DNA from: DASXHY01 sp035552155
GTDB taxonomy: Bacteria; Verrucomicrobiota; Verrucomicrobiia; Limisphaerales; DASXHY01
Direction: 5' to 3'
Length of the DNA: 64,000 nt
NCBI GenBank assembly: GCA_035552155.1
Contig: DASZLX010000010.1
Span: 1-64,000 of the forward strand
The translations under genes were made by a program, and so were the position numbers. Shown piece after piece: positions 41,584-50,699 of this stretch (positions within the stretch are counted from its first letter, which is position 1; each line of letters begins with the position of its first letter). The notes beneath the pieces were generated by a model, which saw nothing but the letters and a program-made list of their open reading frames with translations, did not search any database and had not been told where the DNA came from.

Positions 41584-44500
41584 TTAATTCGCGGGGCCGA
41601 AGAAAACTTTCCCACTTTGATCCGTCCCCAGAAAATATCCGGAACCAAAATTTTGATTTTGGAGGAACGCGCCACTGAACGAAATCGGTTTGCCAGGCGG
41701 ATTGGCGAAGCTGCCCTTGAACGTGCCGGTGGCGGAACTTAATTTGAGGGTCAAACCATTCGCGCCTGTTGCGCTGGTTCCTGCCACCGTCACGTTGTTC
41801 GTAATCGCATTCGGGAGATTTCCGCCCGTCAGAATGACGACGCCATTTTCAAAGCCAATCAACGGCGCCGCGCCGGGATTGTAAATCGAGCCGAGGGCGT
41901 GGAAGTCAAAATTAAAACCGTTTGGATAAAATTTGGCTCCGGGAATTGCGTTCTTGATCCAATCGATATCGCCGCCCGGATTTTCCGACCCCGAATTCGT
42001 GAAGGTGAGCCAGCCCAGAAGCTGGCCCTGCCCTGCGTAAAGCGAGGCGTACAGAGGCCACTGGCCATTCACCGATAGGGTGGAGCTTTGTGAAAGTTTT
42101 GTTCCATCGGCCAACGAACCGGCCAATTTGATTTTGCCGGAAGTGCTGACGGTCACGGTGCCGTAGCCGTCACCTGTGGGAAATTGCGCGCCGCTGTTTG
42201 TGCCCGGGAAAATTACAGTATAGCGACCGGCGAACATCGTTGAGCTGGTCTTCGAATTCGGAAAAGCGCGCTCGGCGCGCAGATCGGCCGTCCAATTTCC
42301 CGGATCAGTCACCACGCCGGTGAGCAAATTGTTATCGATCGGACTCGCGTTCAAGCTCAGGCCGAGGGAGGACAAATCTTTGCGAACGATGACATTGGTG
42401 GCCGTGCCGGAAGCATCCAACATCCCGCTGAAGGAATAGCTTTTCGCGCCCAGCTGTAATTTGCCGGTGTAAGCGCCGGATAGGGTTGTAGTCACCGAAA
42501 TAGCGCCCGAACGGCCTAATTCCGCGCCGCCGGATTCGCTAAAGAGGCCGTTGTAAGACGCGGCGATTGGTGTGTAAGCCGCCGCCACACTGGCAGCCGT
42601 GCCATTGTAAATGACCAGCGCAAAATCCTGGTCGAGCGCCGGTTCTTCATTGGGGACGCCGTCGGAATTAATATTTGCCGCCGTGATGGTGACGGAGAAA
42701 TTTCCGCTCACGCCGGCGGGCAGGAATACATTTTCGACATTGTTCCGCCGGTCGGCGTTTCCGCCGGTGGCCGAGTATTGCCCTTTGAAAACATTTCCAA
42801 GGTAGGTTTTTCCGCCGATGACGACCGTGAGATCGAGATCGTTGTTGTAAGCCGCGCCCGAAGTGCTGCCAGGGGCATCGGTCCACGCCACCGTGACGCG
42901 GAACGGCTTGCTCGAATCCACCACCTGGCCGGCAAACACGCGCCGCTGCCCCGTGCCGGTAAATTTATCGTCGGCCACCTGGTCGCGGAGAAAGCGCGCG
43001 GCGCCGTCAAACGCAGTTCCGAGATTGACCTCACCCATTCCCTGGCTCGGCGACCACAAGCTGTCTCGGGCGCCGAGCCCGGTCATGTAGCGCGCCGAGT
43101 TGATCAAAAAGGCCTTAGTCATCGCGGGGCTGGGGGCATTTAGATTGCCATTAATAAAAAATTGCCGGATGAGCGCGCAGGCCCCGGCCACCACGGGAGT
43201 GGAGTGGCTCGTGCCGGAGGATTCGGTGTAAAATTGCTGGCCGAGCGGAAAAAAATTGTTTGTGTTTCCCAGCGTGCCGCTTTGGGGCAAGGCGCAGACG
43301 CCCTCCGCATCAAAACAGGAAATCGCCTCGCCCAAACCCGCTGGAGACGGCGGAGGAGTGACTTGCGGCACGCCGCCGGTGATGTGGATGCCGGGGGCAA
43401 CCAGGTCTGGTTTCATGCGCCCATCCGCACAGGGTCCGCGGCTGGAACCGCAATCAACATCATCCGCGCTGTTCGCGTTTGCGTCGCTTTCGCTGCAGGC
43501 GTCATTACCGGCGCGATCGTTGCCACCGTTCGCAATCGAGAGCGAGCGCACATTTTCCGACGCACCCACTGCGATGACATTTTTCGCCGAGCCAGGTGAA
43601 TCAATCCCGAGAGTGACGCCCGGCCCTTGCATGCAGGGACCGACATTACCAGCGGCAAAAGCGAAGGTCATTTCCTGGTTGCCGGGAACATCGGCTTGCG
43701 CGTCCCGCACCAGCGCGTCGTAGGTTTGCGCCTCGAAAGTATATTCGCCGGCGACGTCGGAGCCCCAACTATTGTTGCTGATGCGCGCACCGCGAGCATA
43801 GGCGTGGGAGGCGAGAGCGTTGTAATCCGGATTGGTGAAGTCGTCGTTGGGAACGCTGTTGTCAAAAATCACGGACGACCCGATTTTGACGAATGGGCAA
43901 ACGCCGACGCCATAACTGAAGCCGGCGGAGTCCTGATGTTGAAAGCCGGTGAAAACATCGTAATCGGCAATGATATGGCTGTTAAGCGCTCCGTGGCCGT
44001 CGCAACCCGTTGCGGTGCCGCCGGGATTCGCGGTTCCTTCAATGCCCTCGTAAGCGAGCCGGCTGGCCAGCGCCGGATTGCCGAGCGAATAAAGACCAAA
44101 ATGGCCCGGCGTCGCCGTGCCGTTATCAACGCCGCTGTCGGCGACGTCCACTACGAAACCGGACGCATCAAATTGTGCCTGGGTGAAACCTTTGCTCGCC
44201 AGCCACGCCAGATAACCGGGGCCGGTCGGCACGTGATTCGCAATATTGCCGGCGATGATCTGGTCCTGACGCTCATCGCGTTTCTTCGGCGCGACATAGG
44301 GTTGAATCGAAACCACATCGGGTTGTGCGGCGATGGCGTCCAATTGGTTCGCGGGCAATGCGACCACGAGATTGCGGTACAGTCCCCGCGTAAAATCCAT
44401 GCGTGCAGGAGCGTTTTTCAAACCGTCAATCAACGCGAGTGTGGCGGGGTTTGAATTGGTGTCCACGAGCAACTGGATGGCGAACAGGCGAACTTCGGCT

Positions 44501-45069
44501 GGGCTGCCGGTTCCCGTCAAAGCCGGCGTGCGCGCCTGCGAATGGATTTTCAGGTCTCCGGTGTATTCGCCCTCCCATTGCGTGAATTGCGAAGCCGCGG
44601 CCCAGGTTTGCATCCGAGCGAGCGCCGCGGAATCTCCGTAAATGAGATAAGCGTTTTCGGGAATATAGCTGACGATCTTCACGCCGGTTCGCTGGAGCGC
44701 CGCCAGCCACTCAGGCTTGACGGGTCCGGCGAACTGCACGAGGTGCAGCCGCCGGCCGGCAAAGGCACCACGCGATTTACGCAGGGCTTTTGTTTCCGGC
44801 GCGCGCGTATCCAGCAACCGGGAGTTGAGGCGAATTAAATTCCAATCGTCCACGATCTCCGCGTGATTGGTTGCGCTGCCGGTCAGCAATGCGTCATCCG
44901 CTTCCAACACAGTAAAGGCTCCATAATCGCCAATCACTTTGGCGCCCTGCGCCGCCAGATTTCTTGCGAGCGACGCATCTTCAAGGCGCAGCTTGTGCGG
45001 AGCTGCCAGGCTGGTATGGCAAAATGTGAGAACCGCGACCGAAACCAGAATGCAAATGATTTTTTTCAA
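41584..45069 (-). CDS. large secreted subtilisin-like (S8) serine peptidase
   Basis: This 1161-residue protein has a Sec signal (ICILVSVAVLTFCHTSLAA). The catalytic triad of family S8 is complete: Asp311 (VVDVADSGVDNG), His359 (GCDGHGALNSH) and Ser621 (SGTSHSTPVVAG). The Asn oxyanion region is near AFAAGNVGPC. A beta-sandwich about residues 700-830 (FRVTVAWTDAPGSTSGAAYNNDLDL-type, split here) is followed by a Gly/Ser-rich C-terminal region (about 850-1161) with repeated YxGLFxxS and GxYTGKLxLG strands. Extracellular protein degradation is expected. Its neighbour upstream on the same strand is a sedolisin-type peptidase of similar size. Confidence 0.92.
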   Translation of the reverse strand: MKKIICILVSVAVLTFCHTSLAAPHKLRLEDASLARNLAAQGAKVIGDYGAFTVLEADDALLTGSATNHAEIVDDWNLIRLNSRLLDTRAPETKALRKSRGAFAGRRLHLVQFAGPVKPEWLAALQRTGVKIVSYIPENAYLIYGDSAALARMQTWAAASQFTQWEGEYTGDLKIHSQARTPALTGTGSPAEVRLFAIQLLVDTNSNPATLALIDGLKNAPARMDFTRGLYRNLVVALPANQLDAIAAQPDVVSIQPYVAPKKRDERQDQIIAGNIANHVPTGPGYLAWLASKGFTQAQFDASGFVVDVADSGVDNGTATPGHFGLYSLGNPALASRLAYEGIEGTANPGGTATGCDGHGALNSHIIADYDVFTGFQHQDSAGFSYGVGVCPFVKIGSSVIFDNSVPNDDFTNPDYNALASHAYARGARISNNSWGSDVAGEYTFEAQTYDALVRDAQADVPGNQEMTFAFAAGNVGPCMQGPGVTLGIDSPGSAKNVIAVGASENVRSLSIANGGNDRAGNDACSESDANANSADDVDCGSSRGPCADGRMKPDLVAPGIHITGGVPQVTPPPSPAGLGEAISCFDAEGVCALPQSGTLGNTNNFFPLGQQFYTESSGTSHSTPVVAGACALIRQFFINGNLNAPSPAMTKAFLINSARYMTGLGARDSLWSPSQGMGEVNLGTAFDGAARFLRDQVADDKFTGTGQRRVFAGQVVDSSKPFRVTVAWTDAPGSTSGAAYNNDLDLTVVIGGKTYLGNVFKGQYSATGGNADRRNNVENVFLPAGVSGNFSVTITAANINSDGVPNEEPALDQDFALVIYNGTAASVAAAYTPIAASYNGLFSESGGAELGRSGAISVTTTLSGAYTGKLQLGAKSYSFSGMLDASGTATNVIVRKDLSSLGLSLNASPIDNNLLTGVVTDPGNWTADLRAERAFPNSKTSSTMFAGRYTVIFPGTNSGAQFPTGDGYGTVTVSTSGKIKLAGSLADGTKLSQSSTLSVNGQWPLYASLYAGQGQLLGWLTFTNSGSENPGGDIDWIKNAIPGAKFYPNGFNFDFHALGSIYNPGAAPLIGFENGVVILTGGNLPNAITNNVTVAGTSATGANGLTLKLSSATGTFKGSFANPPGKPISFSGAFLQNQNFGSGYFLGTDQSGKVFFGPAN

Positions 45070-45217
45070 GAGAGTACAAATTGAAATTGAAGTGCCACTC
45101 GTCGGCGATTTCCAGTAAAACTGGACTCATGCCAGACCATTGTGCCGGACGAGCAGGAAAAGTCAAATGAGTGGCGGGGAGGCAAATGACGCTTCAGGTT
45201 GCGCCGCTGAACGCGGC

Positions 45218-45243
45218 GCGGACGGCGCAAGCGCACCGTCCGC
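45218..45243. repeat. GGACGGCGC palindromic element, copy 3
   Basis: GCGGACGGCGC-AAGC-GCACCGTCCGC differs from copy 1 by a single base in the right arm. It lies in the 220 nt between the two peptidase genes. Confidence 0.8.
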
Positions 45244-45289
45244 CACCAATCAGGAAACTGTGGGACGGGTAAAACACTCGTGCCCTGCC

Positions 45290-48200
45290 TTACGGCAACA
45301 CCATAATTCGATAAAATCTCTGCGCGTCGGAGGCGGTCGAATCCGTTTTGCTCGCTGTCACGTCAGTCGCCATGACGTCGGGCGGCAAATCCGTCCAGTT
45401 CGTGCCAACGAGGTTGGTGTTGTATTGCACGCGATAGACCTCGCCAGAAATCGAGCTCCACGTCAGCGTGAATACACCGTTCGACAAGATGCCAGCCGAG
45501 AAAGCCGGCGGCGGAGCGACGAATATCGTGAATGAATTGGATGCGCTCAGGTGCTGTTCGTTAACGGCCGACGGATTGTAATCGGTTACTACCACCGTGA
45601 CCGGGTTGGTGGTATTGACGAAGGAACTGTCCGGCGTCCATGAAAATACACCGTTGGTCGGATTTATCACCGCGCCCGCGGGAGCGGAATCGAGGGTGAA
45701 CGTCAGAGAGTTGACGGGAATATCGGGATCGGTGGCCGGATTGGTCACGGTGAGTGCCATTCCGGCGTGAAGCGCGCGATTTGCCACCGGCGCGAGCACC
45801 GGCGGTTCGTTGCTTTCGAGCACGATCACGTTGAAACTTTGCGCCGTGCTTATTGGCGGAAGGCTGTTATCCGTCACGATGAGCATGATCTGGTTTGTGC
45901 TCGGCCCCTGCGCTTCAGCCGGCGTCCAGGTAAATATTCCAGTGCCTGCACCAATGGCCGCACCGGCAGGCGCATTGCTTAAACTGTAGTTCAGCACCGG
46001 GCCTGACAGGCCAGTTTCAGAAGCGTTGTTTGTAAACGTGAGGTTGTTTTTTTCGAGGATCGTGAAATCCGGGATGGAGGCGAGTACCAATGAAGGATTC
46101 GCCGGGGCAACGGTAACAAATGCGGCGGCAATGTTGTTCGCGACGTTCGTATCCGTTGCGCCCGAAGAAATCGCGGCGCTGTTGGTCCAATGGCCCGAGC
46201 TGGCAGCCACGGCTTGAATAGTCACGATCGCTGTGGCACCGCTGGCGATAGTTCCGAGCGAGGCGGTGAAAGAATTCCCGTTATTGCTCCATCCACCCTG
46301 GCTCACCGATGCGGTCGTGAACGTCAGGCCCGCCGGCAACGCATCCGCGAGCGCCACGGAACTGGCGGCATTCGGTCCCAGATTCGTTACGTTCACTGTG
46401 AAGGTCACATTGCTGGAGACACCCACTGTCGCTGGAGAAACCAATTCTCCCGCAGCGATATCCGCCACACTGCCCGAGCAGCAGGTGGCATTGCTCATGA
46501 CGATGGAATCGATATACCACCCGGAACTGCCCACACTCGTATCGGTGCCGCAAACCCAGCGGAATTGAACTGTTTGACCGGAAGCCGCCGCGGGAAGATT
46601 GACGAGGGTGGTGATAAAACCGCCGGAATTTCCGCTCCACGCCTGCCGTCCGGCGAGCGGATTGCCGCGGGTTGAACTCACAGTCCGATTGTAACCGCCG
46701 CTGACGAAAGTTCCGCCCGCCGCAAGAATATCGGTAAACGCGCCGGAGCCGATTTTTATTTCCAAAACGCCACCGTCATGAGCCGAGGCATTATTTATAG
46801 TGCTCGCATCCAGGTTGTAATTGTTTCGGAAACTAAGCTGGCCAGCCGGACCCGCTGGAACTGCAACGCCAGCGCTGACCAGCATGTTCGAGCCCGCCGT
46901 GGCGGCGCCGGCCGTAAAGGCAGAATTTGGCGCGCTGTCCGGCGTGGAACCAGTGGTAACCCAGGTGGATTGCCCGCCGCCCTGCAGGGAAGTCCAACCC
47001 GTGGGAAGCGACGGAACGGCAACACCGTCAAAATTTTCCGAATAAGTGGCCGCCAGGCTGCCCAGCGGGAGACTGAAGGTCACTGTGCCGAGGTCCGTGG
47101 CGCCATCCTGCAATTGAAAGGTCGGATTGATAGTCCCGCCGCACGAACCCAGCGCGGTGAAGCTGAAGGTCCGGCTCAGCGCCGATCCGCCCGAGGCGAG
47201 CGCGCCGTAACTCTGCGGGCCACTGGGCAATCCCACGCCGTTGGTTGCCAGCAGCGTCGCCACCAGATTTGTGTCGTTCACCAGGCCGATGTTTTGCAGC
47301 GCGAAATTCACTGTTACGGTTTCGCCGGGATCGATCGCCCCGTTGGTGGGGAAACAACTCTCAGCCACGAGTGTCGAGCCTGCGGAGGTAATCAGGGGAG
47401 CCATGACCAGCGGGGCGAGGGCATTGATCAGGTTGGTGCCGTTGGGCGTGCCCCAGCCCGTGCAAAGATCGTAGCCGGCGACCGCCGGGAATTGGCTCGG
47501 GCTGGTGGAATTGAAATTGTTGCCGATGGTGATGTCGTGGAAAATAGTGGAGTAGTTCGCATTGGTTTCCCCGATGGCGTAAATAGCGGGATTAAGAAAT
47601 CCCAGGGGTGGATGGCCGCCCATCGCCGACTGTTGATTGACCAGGGCCATGAACCCCGCCCACAACGGCGCGGCGCAACTGGTGCCGCCAAATACGGCGG
47701 TGGTGCCGTTGCCGTAAATCACATAGACGTTGTCACCCGTGAACGCGACATCGGGAATATTCCGCATCGTGGCCGAGCCGAGGTTGGCCGTCATGTTGAT
47801 ACCCTGCTGGTAGGGAGGAATCGCGTAGGTCGTGCTCACGCCGCCGCTGCTGCCTTGATCATTTCCCCAATTCCAAACCGATTCCGAGACATAGGAGCCG
47901 CCCGGCCCGGAGGTCACCAGGGTGGTGCCGCCGACCTGGGTGACGTTCGTGCTTTCGGAGGGAAAATCAATCGCGCCGGTGAAGGCATCGGAATCGCCGC
48001 TGGCGTTGAAGAACGTCTGGCCTTGCAGTGCCATTTGCTTAAACACCTGCTCCGAGGTGGGATCGGGAGAACCGCCGCCCCACGAGCAGCTCAATTGTTT
48101 GGCCTGGTTGTCGTTGGCCATGCGGCTTAACAGATCCACCCACGGGCTCGGGTTCGGCGCTTCGTAAACAATGATTTTTGAAACGCCCGGAGCCATGGAC

Positions 48201-49084
48201 ATGACCATTTCAATGTCTAATGAAACTTCACTGACGCCGCTGCCGGGCGTACTGACGCCGCCGTCCACAGCCACATTGGTCAGCGGCACATTCGGCAAGC
48301 CAGCCTGGCTCTCGTAACTCGCGATGTCCGCCGGGTAATATCCGTCAAACTGCAAAAGTCCCACGCTTTGCCCGGCGCCGGTCAGCGAGCCGACCGAATA
48401 TGCAGCGCGAAAATCATTTCCCTGGTAAGAGCCGCCCGGAGCGGAACCCCATCGCGGCGTAGCCTTGGTTGTGAGTTCCGACGGCCGGGGTCTGAGTTTG
48501 GGATGCGGCAGCGAATAATTATCCAGGCCGCTGATGTGCAAAATGGGCACGGCCAAGTCCAGTGTCGGCTCCGTGTCCGGCGCATGGAAGGTGCGCGCTT
48601 CCCGGGGATGCTGAAAAGTGCGCATGGTGAGATGGAACGATCGCTCGACGTCCGCCACCGACGCTTCCACGTCCACGACGACGCGATTCGGATGAGTCGC
48701 CGTCACGGTAAACCCGTTTTGGTTCGCGTAACGGATCACTGCCTGGTAATCCGCTTCCGTCGGGCCAAACCGCGCGGTGAATTCCTCGGGCGTCAGGTAA
48801 TGATGAAAATTAGGACTGGATGGATCGTAGATCTGTTGGAGCAAATTGGTCAGCTCGTCCTCATTTCGCAAGGGCAACCCAATAGCCAATCTCAAATGCT
48901 CAGAACCATTCTCCCTTCCCAACGGGGTTAATCGCGAAATTGCCGCCGGAATGTGGCCGTGCAGCCTCTGCACGGGTGCGTTTTGAGCTGACACAGAAAG
49001 AGGCAATGCGGCCAAAAAAAGGACGGTCCCAAGGCAAATTTCCACTAGCTTGTTCGATTTTCTGGGTAAATACGGCGAAGACAC
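45290..49084 (-). CDS. sedolisin-type (S53) secreted peptidase with C-terminal adhesion domains
   Basis: This 1264-residue protein starts with a signal (LVEICLGTVLFLAALPLSVS). A pro-kumamolisin activation domain (about 40-185, with NFHHYLTPEEFTARFGPT) follows. The S53 catalytic residues are visible: Glu286 and Asp290 (SEVSLDIEM), the oxyanion Asp in NASGDSDAF, and Ser469 (GGTSCAAPLWAGF). After about residue 530 come non-catalytic domains: a CARDB/DUF11-like region (NLGPNAASSVALADALPAGL) and cadherin/Ig-like repeats (FTWTPAEAQGPSTN, FSWTPDSSFVNTTNP). S53 peptidases are acid-active endopeptidases. The tail suggests binding to a surface or polymer. It lies 220 nt upstream of the S8 gene. Confidence 0.92.
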   Translation of the reverse strand: MSSPYLPRKSNKLVEICLGTVLFLAALPLSVSAQNAPVQRLHGHIPAAISRLTPLGRENGSEHLRLAIGLPLRNEDELTNLLQQIYDPSSPNFHHYLTPEEFTARFGPTEADYQAVIRYANQNGFTVTATHPNRVVVDVEASVADVERSFHLTMRTFQHPREARTFHAPDTEPTLDLAVPILHISGLDNYSLPHPKLRPRPSELTTKATPRWGSAPGGSYQGNDFRAAYSVGSLTGAGQSVGLLQFDGYYPADIASYESQAGLPNVPLTNVAVDGGVSTPGSGVSEVSLDIEMVMSMAPGVSKIIVYEAPNPSPWVDLLSRMANDNQAKQLSCSWGGGSPDPTSEQVFKQMALQGQTFFNASGDSDAFTGAIDFPSESTNVTQVGGTTLVTSGPGGSYVSESVWNWGNDQGSSGGVSTTYAIPPYQQGINMTANLGSATMRNIPDVAFTGDNVYVIYGNGTTAVFGGTSCAAPLWAGFMALVNQQSAMGGHPPLGFLNPAIYAIGETNANYSTIFHDITIGNNFNSTSPSQFPAVAGYDLCTGWGTPNGTNLINALAPLVMAPLITSAGSTLVAESCFPTNGAIDPGETVTVNFALQNIGLVNDTNLVATLLATNGVGLPSGPQSYGALASGGSALSRTFSFTALGSCGGTINPTFQLQDGATDLGTVTFSLPLGSLAATYSENFDGVAVPSLPTGWTSLQGGGQSTWVTTGSTPDSAPNSAFTAGAATAGSNMLVSAGVAVPAGPAGQLSFRNNYNLDASTINNASAHDGGVLEIKIGSGAFTDILAAGGTFVSGGYNRTVSSTRGNPLAGRQAWSGNSGGFITTLVNLPAAASGQTVQFRWVCGTDTSVGSSGWYIDSIVMSNATCCSGSVADIAAGELVSPATVGVSSNVTFTVNVTNLGPNAASSVALADALPAGLTFTTASVSQGGWSNNGNSFTASLGTIASGATAIVTIQAVAASSGHWTNSAAISSGATDTNVANNIAAAFVTVAPANPSLVLASIPDFTILEKNNLTFTNNASETGLSGPVLNYSLSNAPAGAAIGAGTGIFTWTPAEAQGPSTNQIMLIVTDNSLPPISTAQSFNVIVLESNEPPVLAPVANRALHAGMALTVTNPATDPDIPVNSLTFTLDSAPAGAVINPTNGVFSWTPDSSFVNTTNPVTVVVTDYNPSAVNEQHLSASNSFTIFVAPPPAFSAGILSNGVFTLTWSSISGEVYRVQYNTNLVGTNWTDLPPDVMATDVTASKTDSTASDAQRFYRIMVLP

Positions 49085-49232
49085 ACGAATATAATTGTAA
49101 ACTGTTATAGCTTAAATGTTTACGTCTCGGAATTGAACTCTCCCTGACGACAATTTGCTACTATATCACCATCTCACGAAGAAAATCAAGCAGGTCAGAG
49201 GCCAAAAGATAAAATAAGAAGGGGAAACGGGG

Positions 49233-50699
49233 TCAAATCCAGCGGAGCAAGCCATCCGGGAAGCAGCCAAACAAAATCACCAAAATCGCCAGAACGAACA
49301 GGACAACTTGCGTCAAAATCGAAATTTTCATCGAAGTGCCGGGAGCGGCCGGTTCCACGACGTAAACCTGTTTCAGCACTTGCAGATAGTAGTAAAGCGA
49401 TACCGCGCTCATGGCCACCGCGAGGATTACGAGCCAAAGCAGGCCGAGATTTTGCGGGTCTGAATTCACCGCCGCGGCGAACACGTAAAATTTTCCAAAA
49501 AATCCGGCCAGCGGCGGAATTCCGGCGAGCGACAGCATAAAAATCAACATGCAAAACGAAACCAACGGCGCGCGACGGCTCAAGCCGGCAAAATCAGAAA
49601 GTTTTTCGCCACCCGTCCCCTGCTCCACCACGGCCACGACTCCAAACGCGCCAATTGTCGTGAGGCCATAGGTAACCGCGTAATAAATCAGCGCCTTCAG
49701 CCCCTGCTCATTATGCGACATAACTGCCAGCAACATATACCCCGCATGCGCGATGGCCGAATAAGCGATCAACCGGCGCACACTGGTTTGGACAATCGCG
49801 ACCAGGTTTCCCAGGATCATCGAGAGCGCCGCGACGACCGCAACCACCGGCACCCAGCCCGGCAGGTAACCGTGCCAAGCCCCGCTGCCTTCGATTTCTT
49901 TACCCGCAAAACCAATTGCCATCACTTTTGCGAAAATAAAGAAGCTTGCGACTTTTGAACCCGAAGCGATGAACGCCGCACTTGGCGTCGGCGCGCCCTG
50001 ATACGCGTCCGGCGCCCACAGGTGGAACGGCACCGCCGCCACTTTGAAACCGAAACCGATAACGACCATCACGATCGCCACGACGAGCAGCGGGTCGAGG
50101 CCCTTCCCCGCGAAGGCGGCCGCAATCTCCGGCAAATTCGTCGTGCCAGACAAGCCATAGACAAGGCTCAAACCGAACAGCGTGAACGCCGCCGACAGGC
50201 CGCCGAACAGAAAATATTTCAGCGAGGCTTCGGCGGATTTGAGGTCGCGTTTATTGAACGCGGTCAGGATGTAAAGCGAGAGGCTGGTCAGTTCCAGCGC
50301 GATAAAAATCATCAGGATGTCTTCCGCGCTCACGAGGAACATCATCCCCACCGCAGCCAGTAAAATAAGCGAGAGATATTCGCCGACATGATCCGTGAAA
50401 TCGGCATCCATCGAGAGGAGAATCGTGAAAATCGTGAGCGCCAGCAGGGCGATTTTGACGAACTGCGTCACGGGATCGATGACCAGCATTCCGTCGAAGG
50501 CATTCGCGTGCGCGTGCGAAATCAGCATCCAGGCAATCGCGCCCAAACAGCCGACGCAGGCGATCATCCCGCAAATGAGGAACCGGAAGCGCAACTCCAA
50601 TTCACACAAGGTGACCACGTCCACCGCGAGCACAATCAAGGCGGTCAATGCAATGATGGTTTCCGGCAGGGCGAGATTGAGGAGTTCGAGATAATTCAT
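49233..50699 (-). CDS. nuoN: NADH-quinone oxidoreductase subunit N
   Basis: This 488-residue polytopic protein of the complex I antiporter-like family carries the TM5 Glu block (FIALELTSLSLYILTAFNKR) and the proton-channel Lys/His segments (FKVAAVPFHLWAPDAYQGAP and YSAIAHAGYMLLAV). It forms the antiporter-like subunit nearest to NuoK/J/A in the membrane arm. It is the last gene of the operon, coupled to the second nuoM by a 4 nt ATGA overlap. The 148 nt behind it hold no obvious terminator. Confidence 0.95.
   Translation of the reverse strand: MNYLELLNLALPETIIALTALIVLAVDVVTLCELELRFRFLICGMIACVGCLGAIAWMLISHAHANAFDGMLVIDPVTQFVKIALLALTIFTILLSMDADFTDHVGEYLSLILLAAVGMMFLVSAEDILMIFIALELTSLSLYILTAFNKRDLKSAEASLKYFLFGGLSAAFTLFGLSLVYGLSGTTNLPEIAAAFAGKGLDPLLVVAIVMVVIGFGFKVAAVPFHLWAPDAYQGAPTPSAAFIASGSKVASFFIFAKVMAIGFAGKEIEGSGAWHGYLPGWVPVVAVVAALSMILGNLVAIVQTSVRRLIAYSAIAHAGYMLLAVMSHNEQGLKALIYYAVTYGLTTIGAFGVVAVVEQGTGGEKLSDFAGLSRRAPLVSFCMLIFMLSLAGIPPLAGFFGKFYVFAAAVNSDPQNLGLLWLVILAVAMSAVSLYYYLQVLKQVYVVEPAAPGTSMKISILTQVVLFVLAILVILFGCFPDGLLRWI

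Noticed and set aside
46778..48130. 450-codon plus-strand frame opposite the S53 peptidase
   Set aside because: Shadow frame of the peptidase gene, whose catalytic residues lie on the minus strand.
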